64,000 nt of DNA from Cumulibacter sp047975195 (GCA_047975195.1 JBKEDB010000017.1:1-64000); one strand, 5' to 3'. Positions 7,696 to 17,377 are shown, numbered from the stretch's first letter. The notes: generated by a model from the letters alone, not told the origin. Program-made: numbers and translations.

Positions 7696-9231
7696 CTAGG
7701 TCAGGGACTCCACCAACTCATTCTTGCGGACCTTTCCTGTCGGGTTACGCGGTAGTCGATCCAGCACGTGATACTCGACCGGAACTTTGTAACTCGCCAG
7801 GCGCGAGCGGCATAATTCGCGCAACTCATCAGCAGTAGGCGGTTCGCCTTCGTGCTCGACGAAGGCAATCACGACCTCGCCCCACTTTCCATCCTCGCGG
7901 CCAACTACCGCGGCGTCGATGACAGTGGGCCAGTCGGTAAGCACGATCTCGATCTCAGCCACATAGATGTTCTCGCCCCCGCGGATGATCATGTCGCGGC
8001 TGCGTCCACCTAGGTACAGATAGCCCTCGGCGTCGAAATAGCCTCGGTCGCCACCCCAGAACCACTCGTCGTGAAGTGCTTCACGGGTCTTCTCTGGCAT
8101 GTCTAGATAGCCATCCATGACGCAATCGGTCTTTGCTGCGATGTTCCCGACCGTGCCGGTCGGGACCGGATTACCCTCGTCATCGAGGATCCGAAGGTCG
8201 ACGCCGAGGACGGGCTGTCCTGCCGAAGCCAGGAGGTGGTCTTCGCCGGCGAGAGCGCGGCGGTGATCCTCCGGTCGCAGGAGCGTTTGCAACCCTGATT
8301 CCGTCCCGGCGCCGAACATGTTCCAGAAGTTGCATTCGGGCCAGCGTTGAAGCGCGCGGCGCAGCAAAGACGGTGGCATTGGCGCCGACCCGTAGAGTAT
8401 CGTGTCGAGCTTCTCCAGACCAGACGGTGCATCGTCTTGTTCGAGGACGGCCTGCATCATCGTGGGTACAAGGAAGCAGCCGTTCAAGACGCCATCCCGA
8501 ATTGCGCGCGCCGTCACCTGCGCGTCGAATTGCGGCACTATCAGCGACGTCGCCCCGGTCGCGATCTGACAGAACACGATCGCCCAACCGGCGATGTGAA
8601 ACATCGGCGAGGCTGTGTAGCGGACATCGCCGGGTCGAGGGTAGGTTTCCCATCCCATGCTCATTGAGCGCTTCTGCATGCCTTGCGATTGCACGACGCC
8701 TTTCGGCAGTCCGGTTGTGCCACTAGTGAACATGATCCCGACCGGGTCTTCGTCGTAGACGGTAACGACTACCTCAAACGGCGAGCCTTGGGCGATCAGG
8801 CCCTCGACGTCGATGTCGGTACATCCGTCCAAGGAAGCAATCTGACAATCGAAGTCGAAGCCGTCGATGACCTCCCTGCCTTGCGCCAGGTATCGCTGGC
8901 CGACGAACAACCAACTCGGCTGAGCACGTCCGAGGATATTGGTGATCTCGGGTGTTGCGAGCCGGTAGTTCACTGGGACGTATGTCGCACCGAGTGTGAA
9001 GCACGCGAGCAGGACCTCGGCGTACTCCATCGAATCGGTATCCAGCAGCGCGATCCGAGTCCCTTTCTCGACACCGGCATCCCGTAGCGAGTTTGCCAAC
9101 CGGTTGACGCGTTCGTGTACCTCGGCAAACGTGCGGCTGTGTCCGTCTTGGTCCAGAAAGCACCGATTCTTGGGAAAGCGTCGTGCGGCGTACGGCAGTA
9201 TTCCTGCGAGTGGCCATGTGGTGTCATGCAT
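7696..9231 (-). CDS. Acyl-CoA synthetase (class I adenylate-forming), paralog 1
   Basis: This 511-residue ligase activates a carboxylic acid with ATP to an acyl-AMP and then a CoA thioester. The phosphate loop is MFTSGTTGLPKGVV (about 175-188), the middle motif is NMFGAGTESGLQ, the adenine/ribose region is WFWGGDRGYFD, the hinge is GGRSRDMIIRGGENIY, and the catalytic Lys is in RNPTGKVRKNEL at the C-terminus. It closely resembles the synthetases at 10362-11921 and 38815-40380 (shared PEDHRRALAGE block). It is divergent from a TetR gene, and a palindromic candidate operator lies just downstream of its promoter. Chain type cannot be read from sequence. Confidence 0.9.
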   Translation of the reverse strand: MHDTTWPLAGILPYAARRFPKNRCFLDQDGHSRTFAEVHERVNRLANSLRDAGVEKGTRIALLDTDSMEYAEVLLACFTLGATYVPVNYRLATPEITNILGRAQPSWLFVGQRYLAQGREVIDGFDFDCQIASLDGCTDIDVEGLIAQGSPFEVVVTVYDEDPVGIMFTSGTTGLPKGVVQSQGMQKRSMSMGWETYPRPGDVRYTASPMFHIAGWAIVFCQIATGATSLIVPQFDAQVTARAIRDGVLNGCFLVPTMMQAVLEQDDAPSGLEKLDTILYGSAPMPPSLLRRALQRWPECNFWNMFGAGTESGLQTLLRPEDHRRALAGEDHLLASAGQPVLGVDLRILDDEGNPVPTGTVGNIAAKTDCVMDGYLDMPEKTREALHDEWFWGGDRGYFDAEGYLYLGGRSRDMIIRGGENIYVAEIEIVLTDWPTVIDAAVVGREDGKWGEVVIAFVEHEGEPPTADELRELCRSRLASYKVPVEYHVLDRLPRNPTGKVRKNELVESLT

Positions 9232-9457
9232 CGGCGGTTCCCAGTTCAGTAGTTATTGCAGCTTCGGAGTCGGAGACATCGTATTGTTCTCGATCGGCAG
9301 CGCGACATGATTCAGTACGACTGTCCGGCGGATGTCGCGGTCAGCGGATGGGCTCGAGCGTGGTCACGATGTGCCGCTCGACTAGAGGTCCGCGGTGGTG
9401 TCGCGGGCCGCGTGGGACAGTTCTGGTGAGGTAGTCACCGAATGTCTCGACCGCCAG

Positions 9458-9477
9458 ATGTGACATGGCCGTCACAT
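9458..9477. promoter_or_regulatory. Palindromic operator ATGTGAC-N6-GTCACAT
   Basis: ATGTGAC (9458-9464) and GTCACAT (9471-9477) form a perfect 7-bp inverted repeat with a 6-base centre. It lies 3 bases downstream of the candidate -10 for the minus-strand synthetase and shares the GTGAC-N6-GTCAC core with 40445-40466. The divergent TetR gene at 9692 is the obvious candidate binder (inference). Confidence 0.6.
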
Positions 9478-9480
9478 CAG

Positions 9481-9509
9481 AATGTGCACTAATCACATGA
9501 CCGTGTCAA
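9481..9509 (-). promoter_or_regulatory. Candidate promoter of acyl-CoA synthetase paralog 1
   Basis: On the minus strand TTGACA (9509-9504) is followed after 17 bases by CACATT (9486-9481), a perfect -35 with a weak -10. The operator follows immediately, placing it at the expected transcription start, a repressor arrangement. Confidence 0.45.
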
Positions 9510-9691
9510 TCGTGTTGGGAAGGTTTTCCGGATTCTGGCTGGAGTATCGCGGCCACGGTCATGAGATCGTTGTCAAGACCTCGCGGCTGCACGGATAGTA
9601 TTGTCCATAATCTGATGCGCGCGTCATGTTGGTTCGGGTGCTTTACTGTCGGTTCCAACCTCCGCGCGACCGGGCCTGTTACAGTCGCGCC

Positions 9692-10396
9692 GTGACGAGT
9701 GCCGGGAGAGATCAGAAGAGCCGCCGTCAGACCGGGCCGCTCACCGAGCGAGGAGCGGCCAGGCGCGCGGCGCTGATGGTCGCTGCGCGGAGGGTGTTCG
9801 AGGAGCGTGGATACTTCGATACTCGTGTCGCCGATATCGTCGCGGAGGCGAAGGTGGCGCAGGGAACGTTCTATTCGTACTTCGATTCCAAAGAAGCCAT
9901 CTTCGAAGCGTTGGCACAGCAGGTGGTTGGCTCGATGATGGCGGCGATGCATCCCGAGTCCCCACAGCGCGGCGCCCCCACCGAACGGGTCCGCGCTGCG
10001 ATGGGCAGGTTCGTGGCGGCGTACCGACCCAACGCGACCTGGATCGCGTTGACCGAGCAAGTCGGTGCAACGACGAACGAGTTGCAGCGCCTACGCTTGC
10101 AGGTACGCGAGTCATTCGTAGATCGAATGGCACGTGGCATCCGCAACCAACAACAGAGCGGCATCGCCGACCCGAACATCGATCCGCTAGTGATGGCCGA
10201 CGTTCTTGGCGCGATGGTCGATCAAACGTGCTATCTCTGGCTGCATCTTGGGCGTGATTTCGACGAAACCCAACTCATCGACCATCTCACGCTCGTGTAC
10301 GTTCGTGCGGTCGGATTGATTGACGACATTCCGAATGCGGCCAATGCTAGCCACGTTGAACTCAGCGATGCTGACGAGCGCGCAATTGGCGCTTAA
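9692..10396 (+). CDS. TetR-family transcriptional regulator
   Basis: A 234-residue regulator. The N-terminal helix-turn-helix is typical: ARRVFEERGYFDTRVADI, then AEAKVAQGTFYSYFDSKEAI (about residues 35-75). The C-terminal ligand domain is helical and of ordinary length. GTG 9692 is preferred over a frame start at 9626, because residues upstream look non-coding. It is divergent from acyl-CoA synthetase paralog 1 and shares its regulatory region, so it probably represses that gene and relieves repression on binding an acid or acyl-CoA (inference). Its last 35 bases overlap the end of the convergent synthetase gene. Confidence 0.85.
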   Translation: MTSAGRDQKSRRQTGPLTERGAARRAALMVAARRVFEERGYFDTRVADIVAEAKVAQGTFYSYFDSKEAIFEALAQQVVGSMMAAMHPESPQRGAPTERVRAAMGRFVAAYRPNATWIALTEQVGATTNELQRLRLQVRESFVDRMARGIRNQQQSGIADPNIDPLVMADVLGAMVDQTCYLWLHLGRDFDETQLIDHLTLVYVRAVGLIDDIPNAANASHVELSDADERAIGA

Positions 10397-11921
10397 GGAT
10401 CTTGCCGCTCGCGTTCATCGGAAACTCCTGCAAGATAACGACGCGTTCGGGCACCTTGTACGTCGCTAGTGCGTCCTTGCAGCGCTGGCGGATTTCGTGT
10501 TCGCTTACCGCGTCCGCTTCGTTCAGAGTCACGAACGCGACGACTGTCTCTCCCCAATGGTCGTCAGGCTGCCCCACGACCGCGACCTGGGATATACCGT
10601 CGATAGCGGAGATGATCGTCTCGATCTCTGCGGGATAGATGTTCTCGCCGCCGCGGATGATCATGTCGGTGCGGCGCCCCTCGATGTAGTAATAGCCATC
10701 TGCGTCCACACGACCAAGGTCGCCACCGGCGAACCACCCATCGCGTAGCGATTCGGCTGTCTTGTCGGGCATCTCCAGGTATCCGGCCATGACCGCATCC
10801 GAGCGAGAGATGATTTCTCCGACCTCACCGATGGGGACGTCGTTGCCTGCCTCGTCGACGATGCGTACTTCGACACCGTACGCGGCCTTGCCGATAGAAC
10901 CCAGTAGGTGCGGTGAGTCCGCAGCTGCCCGTCGATGATCCGCAGAGCTTAGTACAGTCTGCAGACCGCCTTCGGTCGCAGCGCCGAACGCGTTGATGAA
11001 TCCGCACCCGATCCCGTCGATCGCGCGACGTAGTAGCGCTGGCGTGATCGGCGCGCCGCCATAGATGATCGAGCCGATCGAGGAGAAATCACCGGCCTTC
11101 AACCGGGGGTGCTCCACGATCATGCTGATCATTGTCGGCACCAGAAAGAGCCCGGTGAGCCGCCCGCTGTGCATCCAGTCGAGCACCTTATCGGCGTCGA
11201 ATTGCGGCAGTATCAGCGAAGTGGCTCCCCGCCACACGTGCATAAACAGCATCCCTTGGCCGGCGATATGAAAAATCGGCGACGCCGTGTAGCGGAACTC
11301 GTCGGGTTGCACCTCGTAGTCGATCGACATGTTGGTGACGAGGGTCTTGATCATCCGCTGCGGTTGAAGGACGCCCTTGGGCAGGCCGGTCGTACCGCTG
11401 GTGAACGCGAGCCCGAGAATATCGTCATCGCTAATCTCGACGTCCGGCTCGACGTCACTACCTTCGGCCAACAAGTTGGCGAAAGACATGGCCTGGGGGT
11501 GCGGCGCGGCGCCGGTAAATGTCACCCGGTACCGGACGGATTCGATGCCGTTCGATGCGCGTAGTCCGAGTTCGAGGTAGCGGTCGGCGAGAAATAGCGC
11601 GGTGGGCGCGGCGCGATCGAGCAGCGTGCGGACCTCATCCTCGGCCAGTCGATTGTTAAGTGGAACATACGTCGCGCCGATCTTCATGCAGGCCAGTAGA
11701 AGTTCGACGTACTCGCCACAATCGGTGGACACGATTGCCACCCGATCGCCTTTGTGGATTCCTCTGCCCTGTAGGGCCGTCGCCAGCTGATTTACCCGCG
11801 AGTTCGTTTCCGCGAACGATTGCTGTGTACCGTCCTCAAACACGAAGCATGCGCGGTTCGGATACCGCCGAGCAGTCAACTTGAGGAAGTCACCGGCGCG
11901 GGTCATTGGGCGAACTGACAT
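10362..11921 (-). CDS. Acyl-CoA synthetase, paralog 2
   Basis: A 519-residue adenylate-forming ligase of the fatty-acid/medium-chain type. Motifs include LAFTSGTTGLPKGVL (about 170-184), NAFGAATEGGLQT, GGDLGRVDADGYYYIEGR, the hinge RTDMIIRGGENIYPAEIE and the C-terminal catalytic Lys in NASGKILKRQL. Sequence blocks such as VPLNNRL and PQFDADKVLDWM place it with paralogs 1 and 4 of this window. Its 3' end overlaps the convergent TetR gene by 35 bp. It probably follows the EamA genes or has its own promoter at 11922-11988. Substrate is unknown. Confidence 0.9.
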   Translation of the reverse strand: MSVRPMTRAGDFLKLTARRYPNRACFVFEDGTQQSFAETNSRVNQLATALQGRGIHKGDRVAIVSTDCGEYVELLLACMKIGATYVPLNNRLAEDEVRTLLDRAAPTALFLADRYLELGLRASNGIESVRYRVTFTGAAPHPQAMSFANLLAEGSDVEPDVEISDDDILGLAFTSGTTGLPKGVLQPQRMIKTLVTNMSIDYEVQPDEFRYTASPIFHIAGQGMLFMHVWRGATSLILPQFDADKVLDWMHSGRLTGLFLVPTMISMIVEHPRLKAGDFSSIGSIIYGGAPITPALLRRAIDGIGCGFINAFGAATEGGLQTVLSSADHRRAAADSPHLLGSIGKAAYGVEVRIVDEAGNDVPIGEVGEIISRSDAVMAGYLEMPDKTAESLRDGWFAGGDLGRVDADGYYYIEGRRTDMIIRGGENIYPAEIETIISAIDGISQVAVVGQPDDHWGETVVAFVTLNEADAVSEHEIRQRCKDALATYKVPERVVILQEFPMNASGKILKRQLRARQHR

Positions 11922-11988
11922 GAGGCCTCCAGAGTCATCATCGGTGATCCGAGGCTAGATCGCCAGCGTCAGCCGATGCAACAGCGCC

Positions 11989-12870
11989 TCAACGCACCCG
12001 TACGCTCGTATTGAACCCACCTAGCGCGAGTACCGCGAGCGCGATCGCTAACAACGAATACGAGATCGCATCAACAAGTGTCAAGGTCTCACCCAGCACC
12101 AATGAGGCGACGAACAACAGCACTGGTTCGACGTAGCTGAGTAGGCCAAACAGCGGCAGCGATAACAATCTGGAAGCAGCTAGGTACGCCCACATGGCGG
12201 CAGCACCGGCCAGGCCGACGAACGCCACCAGGGCCGCTCCGCCGAGCGAAGCTGCGCCGTCGGTGGTGAGTGCGAACCACAATGCCACCGGACTCATGAG
12301 CGTGACCTCAACGCCGAAGGCAGCCTGGCTCGCGAGATGGTGATGCTTGCGTAGTGCGAAATAGACCGGATACCCCAGGCAGATCACCAACGTCACCCAC
12401 GAGAGCGCAGCGGTTGCGAGCAGAGAAATGCTGACCGCGACGATCGCGATTGCGACCGCAATCCATTGCACGCGAGTTACCGACTCGCCGAATACCACCC
12501 GACCGACGATGACCAGCGAAATTGGCAGGAGCAGATAACCGAGCGAGGCATCGAGGCCATGTCCATGCAACGGGCTCCAGGAGAACAGCCACATCTGCAC
12601 ACCGACGATGAAGGACGCGGCTGCCATGACGATAAGACGCCGTGGCGCCGCTCGCAGCAGGCTGATGAGCGCCCGCAGAGCTCGCCGCCCGCCCGGTGAC
12701 GCCAGCGCGATCAGGAAGCAGGCCACGGTAATCACGATGCGCCAACCAAAGATGAACTCGGCCGATGCATCTAGCGCACCGGACACGTAGAACATCAGCC
12801 CGAACAGCACGCTGGCAGCGAGCGAAACAACGACGCCGCGCTTGGCGTTCGAGTGGTCCCGCGTGCTCAC
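11989..12870 (-). CDS. EamA/RarD-type membrane transporter
   Basis: A 293-residue drug/metabolite-superfamily permease with about ten membrane helices, most similar in layout to RarD: VSLAASVLFGLMFYVSG at the start, WRIVITVACFLIAL, SWSPLHGHGLDASLGYLLLP, VIVGRVVFGES and VEPVLLFVASLVLGE. The start is GTG 12870, where GTGA overlaps the stop of the upstream EamA gene, so the two are translationally coupled. The longer frame upstream is an out-of-frame reading of that gene. Substrate is unknown; such proteins usually export small metabolites. Confidence 0.85.
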   Translation of the reverse strand: MSTRDHSNAKRGVVVSLAASVLFGLMFYVSGALDASAEFIFGWRIVITVACFLIALASPGGRRALRALISLLRAAPRRLIVMAAASFIVGVQMWLFSWSPLHGHGLDASLGYLLLPISLVIVGRVVFGESVTRVQWIAVAIAIVAVSISLLATAALSWVTLVICLGYPVYFALRKHHHLASQAAFGVEVTLMSPVALWFALTTDGAASLGGAALVAFVGLAGAAAMWAYLAASRLLSLPLFGLLSYVEPVLLFVASLVLGETLTLVDAISYSLLAIALAVLALGGFNTSVRVR

Positions 12871-13682
12871 GAGCCGGTCCGCGACGGCGGGGTGCGGGGT
12901 GCGGCGCGCTGCTGTCCGATCAGGATCCCAGCAATAATCAATAGCGCGCCGACCGGTTCGTTCCAGTGCACGGCTTCGGACAGGATGATCACGCCGAGCG
13001 TCACCGACACGACCGGATTCAGGTAGGTGACCATCGAGGCTGTCGTCGCGCCCTTGGCCCGAACCACGTTGACGTTGAAGACATAGGCGATCCCGGTGCC
13101 GAGGCAACCGAGCAGCAGCATGCAGATCACGATCGTCGCGTTCAGGTCCACATCATGGTCAGCGGCGACCCAGCCAGTAGCGAACAGGCAGAGCACCGAT
13201 CCGATACCGACCTGTAGCGCCGCGATCGTGATCGGTGACAGGTCGTACTTGGCAACGACACGGCGCAGCGTGACGTAACCGCCGCCATAGCAGGCTGCCG
13301 CGCCAATGCTGGCCAACTGTCCGAGCAAAGTACTGCTGCCGGTGATGGTCCACGGGCTGAGCAAGACCACGACGCCGACGAACCCCAACGCCAGCGCCAC
13401 GTACTTGCGGCCGGTCGGGCGTTCCGACGGCAGGGCCGCAATCGCGATGAGTAGCGTCCACAGCGGCGTAGTGGCGTTGTAGATACTCATCAAACCAGAG
13501 GTGATGAACTGCCCGCCGTATGCGATGAGGAAGAACGGAATCACCGTGAGCAGTAGCGACGGCGGAATCATCTCCAACCAGACGCGCGCTCGCGGCCAGC
13601 TCTGTCGAGTCACCACGACGATCAGCACGAGAGTGATGCCGCCGAGCACCGACCGAGCCCACGCGATTTGTAGCGGGCTCAA
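12867..13682 (-). CDS. EamA-family transporter, 5' end probably frameshifted
   Basis: The frame begins at TTG 13682 inside the protein and gives an EamA permease lacking its first helix (SPLQIAWARSVLGG onward, then YNATTPLWTLLIA, VALALGFVGVVVLLSPW and GTGIAYVFNVN). Upstream DNA continues the expected sequence GSSFLFIKVGLDGLSP in the same frame, and QFAALPIIGG in the neighbouring frame. Removing one G from the six-base run at 13716-13721 joins them as IIGGSSFLFIKVGL, the normal EamA N-terminal helix. The true gene therefore extends to at least 13752. It is coupled to the RarD-like gene, suggesting a two-subunit or paired exporter. Confidence 0.7.
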   Translation of the reverse strand: MSPLQIAWARSVLGGITLVLIVVVTRQSWPRARVWLEMIPPSLLLTVIPFFLIAYGGQFITSGLMSIYNATTPLWTLLIAIAALPSERPTGRKYVALALGFVGVVVLLSPWTITGSSTLLGQLASIGAAACYGGGYVTLRRVVAKYDLSPITIAALQVGIGSVLCLFATGWVAADHDVDLNATIVICMLLLGCLGTGIAYVFNVNVVRAKGATTASMVTYLNPVVSVTLGVIILSEAVHWNEPVGALLIIAGILIGQQRAAPRTPPSRTGS

Positions 13683-13901
13683 TCCGTCGAGACCGACCTT
13701 GATGAACAGGAATGACGAGCCCCCCGATGATCGGCAGGGCAGCGAACTGCAAGTAGGCGCGGGCGCCGGCCGTCGTGGGCGTGCTGGTGTGCCCCGGTCA
13801 TTACCACCGCCCGTCCGACGACTCAGTACTTCCGGCGACTCAGTACTTCATCGCAGCACGCTACCGCCACGGTTGCCGCAGCGTGGAACGGGGAGGGGTC
13901 G

Positions 13902-15620
13902 CTATGCAGTCCCGGCGAGGACGGCGATCGTTGTGCCCGAGGTGATGATGTCGCCGACTTTAACGAGAACTTCGCTCACCTCGCAGTCAAAATCGGCGCG
14001 GAGGTCGTTCTCTAACTTCATCGCCTCGACGGTTGCTATCGCAGTCCCCTTACTCACGACGTCACCCGGGCTAGCATGCAGCCGAATGATGGTGCCCTGC
14101 ATCGGTGTGACGAGGGTGGAAATCTCACCCGCTTGCATGGTGGTGCCACTCTGCATCCCGAACCCCGATCGGCTCGGGCGAGCCACGTTCGGCCCACCGT
14201 GAATACGATGGAATCGCCCCGCTATCCAGACCCCGCGATCACCGGGAGCGTCCGAGTCGGGTGTCGGCACGAATTCAGCCGCGCGGTCAATGGCGGGGAC
14301 GATGACGGACTCGAACCAGGTGGTGGACACGCTGCCGGCCTGAAATGCCGGCGAATCGGCAAGCCAAGCGGCAAGGGCGAGCGTGGAGGGTACGCCAGAG
14401 ATCTTCGCAGTGTCTGCCACATCGCCGAGTTTGGCGAGTGCGCGTGATCGGGTGGTGCCGTACACGATCACCTTGGCGATCAGACTGTCGTAGTTCGGTG
14501 GTACGGCATCACCGGCTAGATAACCCGAGTCGACACGGAGGCCCGGCATCGGTGGAAAATCGAGCCGCTCGATCTGGCCCGCGTGTGGCAGGAAGCTGCG
14601 AAGCGGGTCTTCAGCGTTAACCCGCAACTCGATGGCGTGACCTCTCGCCTGGGGCTCGGTGGGCACGCGCCCCCCGGCGGCCAGCCTGAGTTGTTCTTCA
14701 ACGAGATCGAGTCCGTACACCTCCTCGGTGACAGTGTGTTCGACTTGCAGCCGCGTGTTCATTTCAAGGAAGTAGAAGGAGTCGTCGTCGAGGAGGAATT
14801 CGACGGTTCCGGCGCCTAGGTAGTTGACCTCCGTTGCCAGGCGGCACGCAGCCTGCGATAGCGCGCCCCGCATGTGGTCGGACAGCCCGGGAGCCGGCGC
14901 CTCTTCGAGTATCTTCTGGTGTCGGCGTTGTATCGAACAATCACGTGAGCCAATAGACACGACAGAGCCGTACCGATCACCAAGTATCTGGATTTCGATG
15001 TGGCGAGCGTTTTCCACAAGCTTCTCAACGAACACTTCGCTACGGCCGAACGCGTGCTTGGACTCATTGCGAGCGGACTCGAGCGCGGCGGCGATGCCGA
15101 CCGGCGAATCGACGCGGCGCATACCGCGACCGCCGCCGCCGTGCGCTGCCTTGATCAGCACGGGCCAGCCGACCTGATCGGCGAACTCCGCGACCCGCTC
15201 GGCGGTGATGTCGCCGCTTATTCCCGGGACAAGGGGTACGTCGCCGGCTAGCGCGCTGTGGCGGGCCGCAGTCTTGTCGGCCATCGTGGCGATGGCTGAT
15301 GCTGATGGACCGATAAAGCAGATGTCAGTGTCCTGAAGTGCTTGGGCGAGCGCCGGGTTCTCCGAGAGGAAACCGTATCCGGGATGTAGAGCATCGCAGT
15401 TGGTGCGGATGGCAGCGTCAACGATGGCTTCGATGTTCAGGTATGTCTCGCGCGGCGTGACACCGGGAAGTAGGACTGATTCCGTGGCCAGACGTACGTG
15501 CAGTGCGTCGGCGTCGTCCGGTGCGTGGACGGCGACAGTGTCGATCCCAAGTCGTTCGCAGGTTCGGATTATTCGCGCGGCGATTTCGCCGCGATTGGCG
15601 ATGAGGACCTTCTGGTACAT
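13902..15620 (-). CDS. Acyl-CoA carboxylase alpha subunit (biotin carboxylase + BCCP)
   Basis: This 572-residue subunit carboxylates its own biotin with ATP and bicarbonate and presents it to the carboxyltransferase. It begins KVLIANRGEIAARIIRTC, has the ATP-grasp glycine loop KAAHGGGGRGMRR (about 160), catalytic segments SIQRRHQKILEEAPAP and EMNTRLQVEHTVTE, and a C-terminal carrier domain with the biotinylated Lys535 in EAMKLEN (the usual AMKM is AMKL). ATG 15620 follows AAGGA and lies 8 bp after the beta subunit gene. Acetyl-, propionyl- or another acyl-CoA could be the substrate; the beta subunit decides. Confidence 0.9.
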   Translation of the reverse strand: MYQKVLIANRGEIAARIIRTCERLGIDTVAVHAPDDADALHVRLATESVLLPGVTPRETYLNIEAIVDAAIRTNCDALHPGYGFLSENPALAQALQDTDICFIGPSASAIATMADKTAARHSALAGDVPLVPGISGDITAERVAEFADQVGWPVLIKAAHGGGGRGMRRVDSPVGIAAALESARNESKHAFGRSEVFVEKLVENARHIEIQILGDRYGSVVSIGSRDCSIQRRHQKILEEAPAPGLSDHMRGALSQAACRLATEVNYLGAGTVEFLLDDDSFYFLEMNTRLQVEHTVTEEVYGLDLVEEQLRLAAGGRVPTEPQARGHAIELRVNAEDPLRSFLPHAGQIERLDFPPMPGLRVDSGYLAGDAVPPNYDSLIAKVIVYGTTRSRALAKLGDVADTAKISGVPSTLALAAWLADSPAFQAGSVSTTWFESVIVPAIDRAAEFVPTPDSDAPGDRGVWIAGRFHRIHGGPNVARPSRSGFGMQSGTTMQAGEISTLVTPMQGTIIRLHASPGDVVSKGTAIATVEAMKLENDLRADFDCEVSEVLVKVGDIITSGTTIAVLAGTA

Positions 15621-15628
15621 GGCTGTCC

Positions 15629-17191
15629 TTAGATCGGCGAGATGGCGTGGATACGGGGCGCAGCCGACGACCGGTGGCGATGAGGGACCCGTTTTAAGGT
15701 GTCGATCAGGACGGCACGTGTCTCGCTGGGCAACACCAATTCGTCGAAGCCGAATCCACGTGCTGCGTAGAACGGACCGACGTGCCGCGTAAACTCGTCG
15801 ATGAGCGCTTGGCGATGCGCTGTCGGATCGTCTGCTGCGGCGACCTCGCGCCGGTAGGCCACATCCACCGCACCAGGTATTGACATGGCGCTGATTTCGG
15901 CGGTCGGCCACGCTAGCGAAGCATCGGCGTCATAACTACGGCCACCACCCATCGCGACGTACCCCGCTCCGTAACCCTTTCGCATCACGACGCTGAGTAG
16001 AGGTACGGTCGCTTGCCCCATCTCGAACATCAGCCGACCGCTGCGACGGGCGAGTTGGGTGACCGCAGATTCAGTGCCCACCAGGAATCCCGGGATATCA
16101 ATCAGGAAGAGCAGGGGCAGGCCGAAGGCGTCGCACACCGAGATGAAGTGCGCGGCTTTCTCGCACGCGGGACTGTCCAGCGTGCCGCCGAGGTGACTGG
16201 GCTGATTGGCGACCACTCCGATCGCGCGGCCACCTAGTCGTGCGAACGCGGTCACGACGTTGCGGGCGTACTCTTCCTTGATGCTGAAGACGCTGTCCGC
16301 ATCGACGAGCCCATCGATAACGTCGTGGACGTCGTAGATGGTCTTTGGGTCAGCGGGAACCACCTCGTCAATTCCGGTAGCGCCGGACGGTTCCCTGCTA
16401 GCGCCCAACGGCGGCGCCGTGGTCGCGTTCGACGGCAGGTAATCCAGATAGAGACGAACCGCGTCCATCGCCTCTTCCTCCGAGTTCACCGCGATGTCGG
16501 TCACGCCGAGCGCGGCCTGGATCTTTGCGCCGCCGAGATCCTCATTGGAGATCTGCTCCCCGGTCGCGGCCTCCACCAGCGCTGGTCCCGCGATTCCCAT
16601 CGTCGAGGTTCCTTTCACCATCACGACGAAATCGGCGAAAGCGGCATGGTTGGATGGGCCGGCGAACCCCGGACCCATGAGAACCGCGACGATCGGTATC
16701 GCCCCAGACAGGTCGGTCATGTCTTTGAACCCATGCGTTCCGCTCGCGAAATGGTGACTGTCTAGGCCCTCCTGGATGCGGTGTCCGCCGCCGTCCATCA
16801 GCATCACGAGCGGAATGCCTTCGACGCCGGCTCGTTCGACCGCGCGACCGATCTTGCGGCCACCCGCGACGCCGCTACTACCTCCGAAGATGGAGAAGTC
16901 GTACGAAACGATCGCCGCGGGCCGACCGTCGATCTGTCCAATCCCGGTGACGACGCCGTCGGCCGCGGCGATGGGCTTCTCACGCCCAGGGTCGCCTTTG
17001 CCGGTATCGACGAGAACGCCGAACTCCCTGAAGGTTCCGGTGTCGACGAGCATGTCAATGCGTTCGCGTGCCGTGAACTTGTCGAGTTTGCGCTGCCGCT
17101 CTAGCTCGTCGCCGCGCTGTGCGTCCAGCACCGCGCTGCGACGCGCACGTAGTTCGCGGGTGGAGTCCTCAAGGCTTGCATAGGTCGTCAT
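15629..17191 (-). CDS. Acyl-CoA carboxylase beta (carboxyltransferase) subunit
   Basis: A 520-residue PccB/AccD-type carboxyltransferase that moves CO2 from biotin to an acyl-CoA. The N-terminal crotonase-like half contains GKGDPGREKPIAAADGVVTG and the oxyanion segment SSGVAGGRKIGR; the C-terminal half contains IDIPGFLVGTESA and MRKGYGAGYVAMGG. The family's substrate-selecting residue cannot be assigned without an alignment. It is first in a two-gene operon with the biotin carboxylase. Transcription starts in the divergent region before the 17469 operon. Confidence 0.9.
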   Translation of the reverse strand: MTTYASLEDSTRELRARRSAVLDAQRGDELERQRKLDKFTARERIDMLVDTGTFREFGVLVDTGKGDPGREKPIAAADGVVTGIGQIDGRPAAIVSYDFSIFGGSSGVAGGRKIGRAVERAGVEGIPLVMLMDGGGHRIQEGLDSHHFASGTHGFKDMTDLSGAIPIVAVLMGPGFAGPSNHAAFADFVVMVKGTSTMGIAGPALVEAATGEQISNEDLGGAKIQAALGVTDIAVNSEEEAMDAVRLYLDYLPSNATTAPPLGASREPSGATGIDEVVPADPKTIYDVHDVIDGLVDADSVFSIKEEYARNVVTAFARLGGRAIGVVANQPSHLGGTLDSPACEKAAHFISVCDAFGLPLLFLIDIPGFLVGTESAVTQLARRSGRLMFEMGQATVPLLSVVMRKGYGAGYVAMGGGRSYDADASLAWPTAEISAMSIPGAVDVAYRREVAAADDPTAHRQALIDEFTRHVGPFYAARGFGFDELVLPSETRAVLIDTLKRVPHRHRSSAAPRIHAISPI

Positions 17192-17348
17192 CGTTACCCG
17201 TTCGTCCGTTCTGCTTCACAGCCGTATGAGTCGGTGGACTTGACACTAGTCGGTCCGCGGGAAGATTTCGAGGTCGCGCGACGAAATGGCCGATGCAGAA
17301 GAAACCAATGATAAGTGCGAAGTGGTGGTTACTGCCAGCGAAAGTGGC

Positions 17349-17377
17349 TTGACATAGTCGGGCATTCGCCCGATTAT
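17349..17377 (+). promoter_or_regulatory. Promoter with palindrome before the 17469 operon
   Basis: TTGACA (17349-17354) is followed after 17 bases by GATTAT (17372-17377). The palindrome TCGGGC-ATTC-GCCCGA (17358-17373) fills the spacer and touches the -10, a position where a repressor would block polymerase. Confidence 0.5.

Larger units (their letters stand above)
9232..9691. other. 460-bp divergent regulatory region
   Basis: The gap lies between the acyl-CoA synthetase at 9231 (minus) and the TetR gene at 9692 (plus). It holds the promoter and operator described below. No protein frame with recognisable features was found. If the minus transcript starts near 9474, it has a leader of roughly 240 bases. 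Confidence 0.5.

Noticed and set aside
9458..9477. CRP/GlxR-type site
   Set aside because: The half-sites TGTGA and TCACA are 8 bases apart rather than 6, and the GTGAC-N6-GTCAC reading is shared with another promoter.
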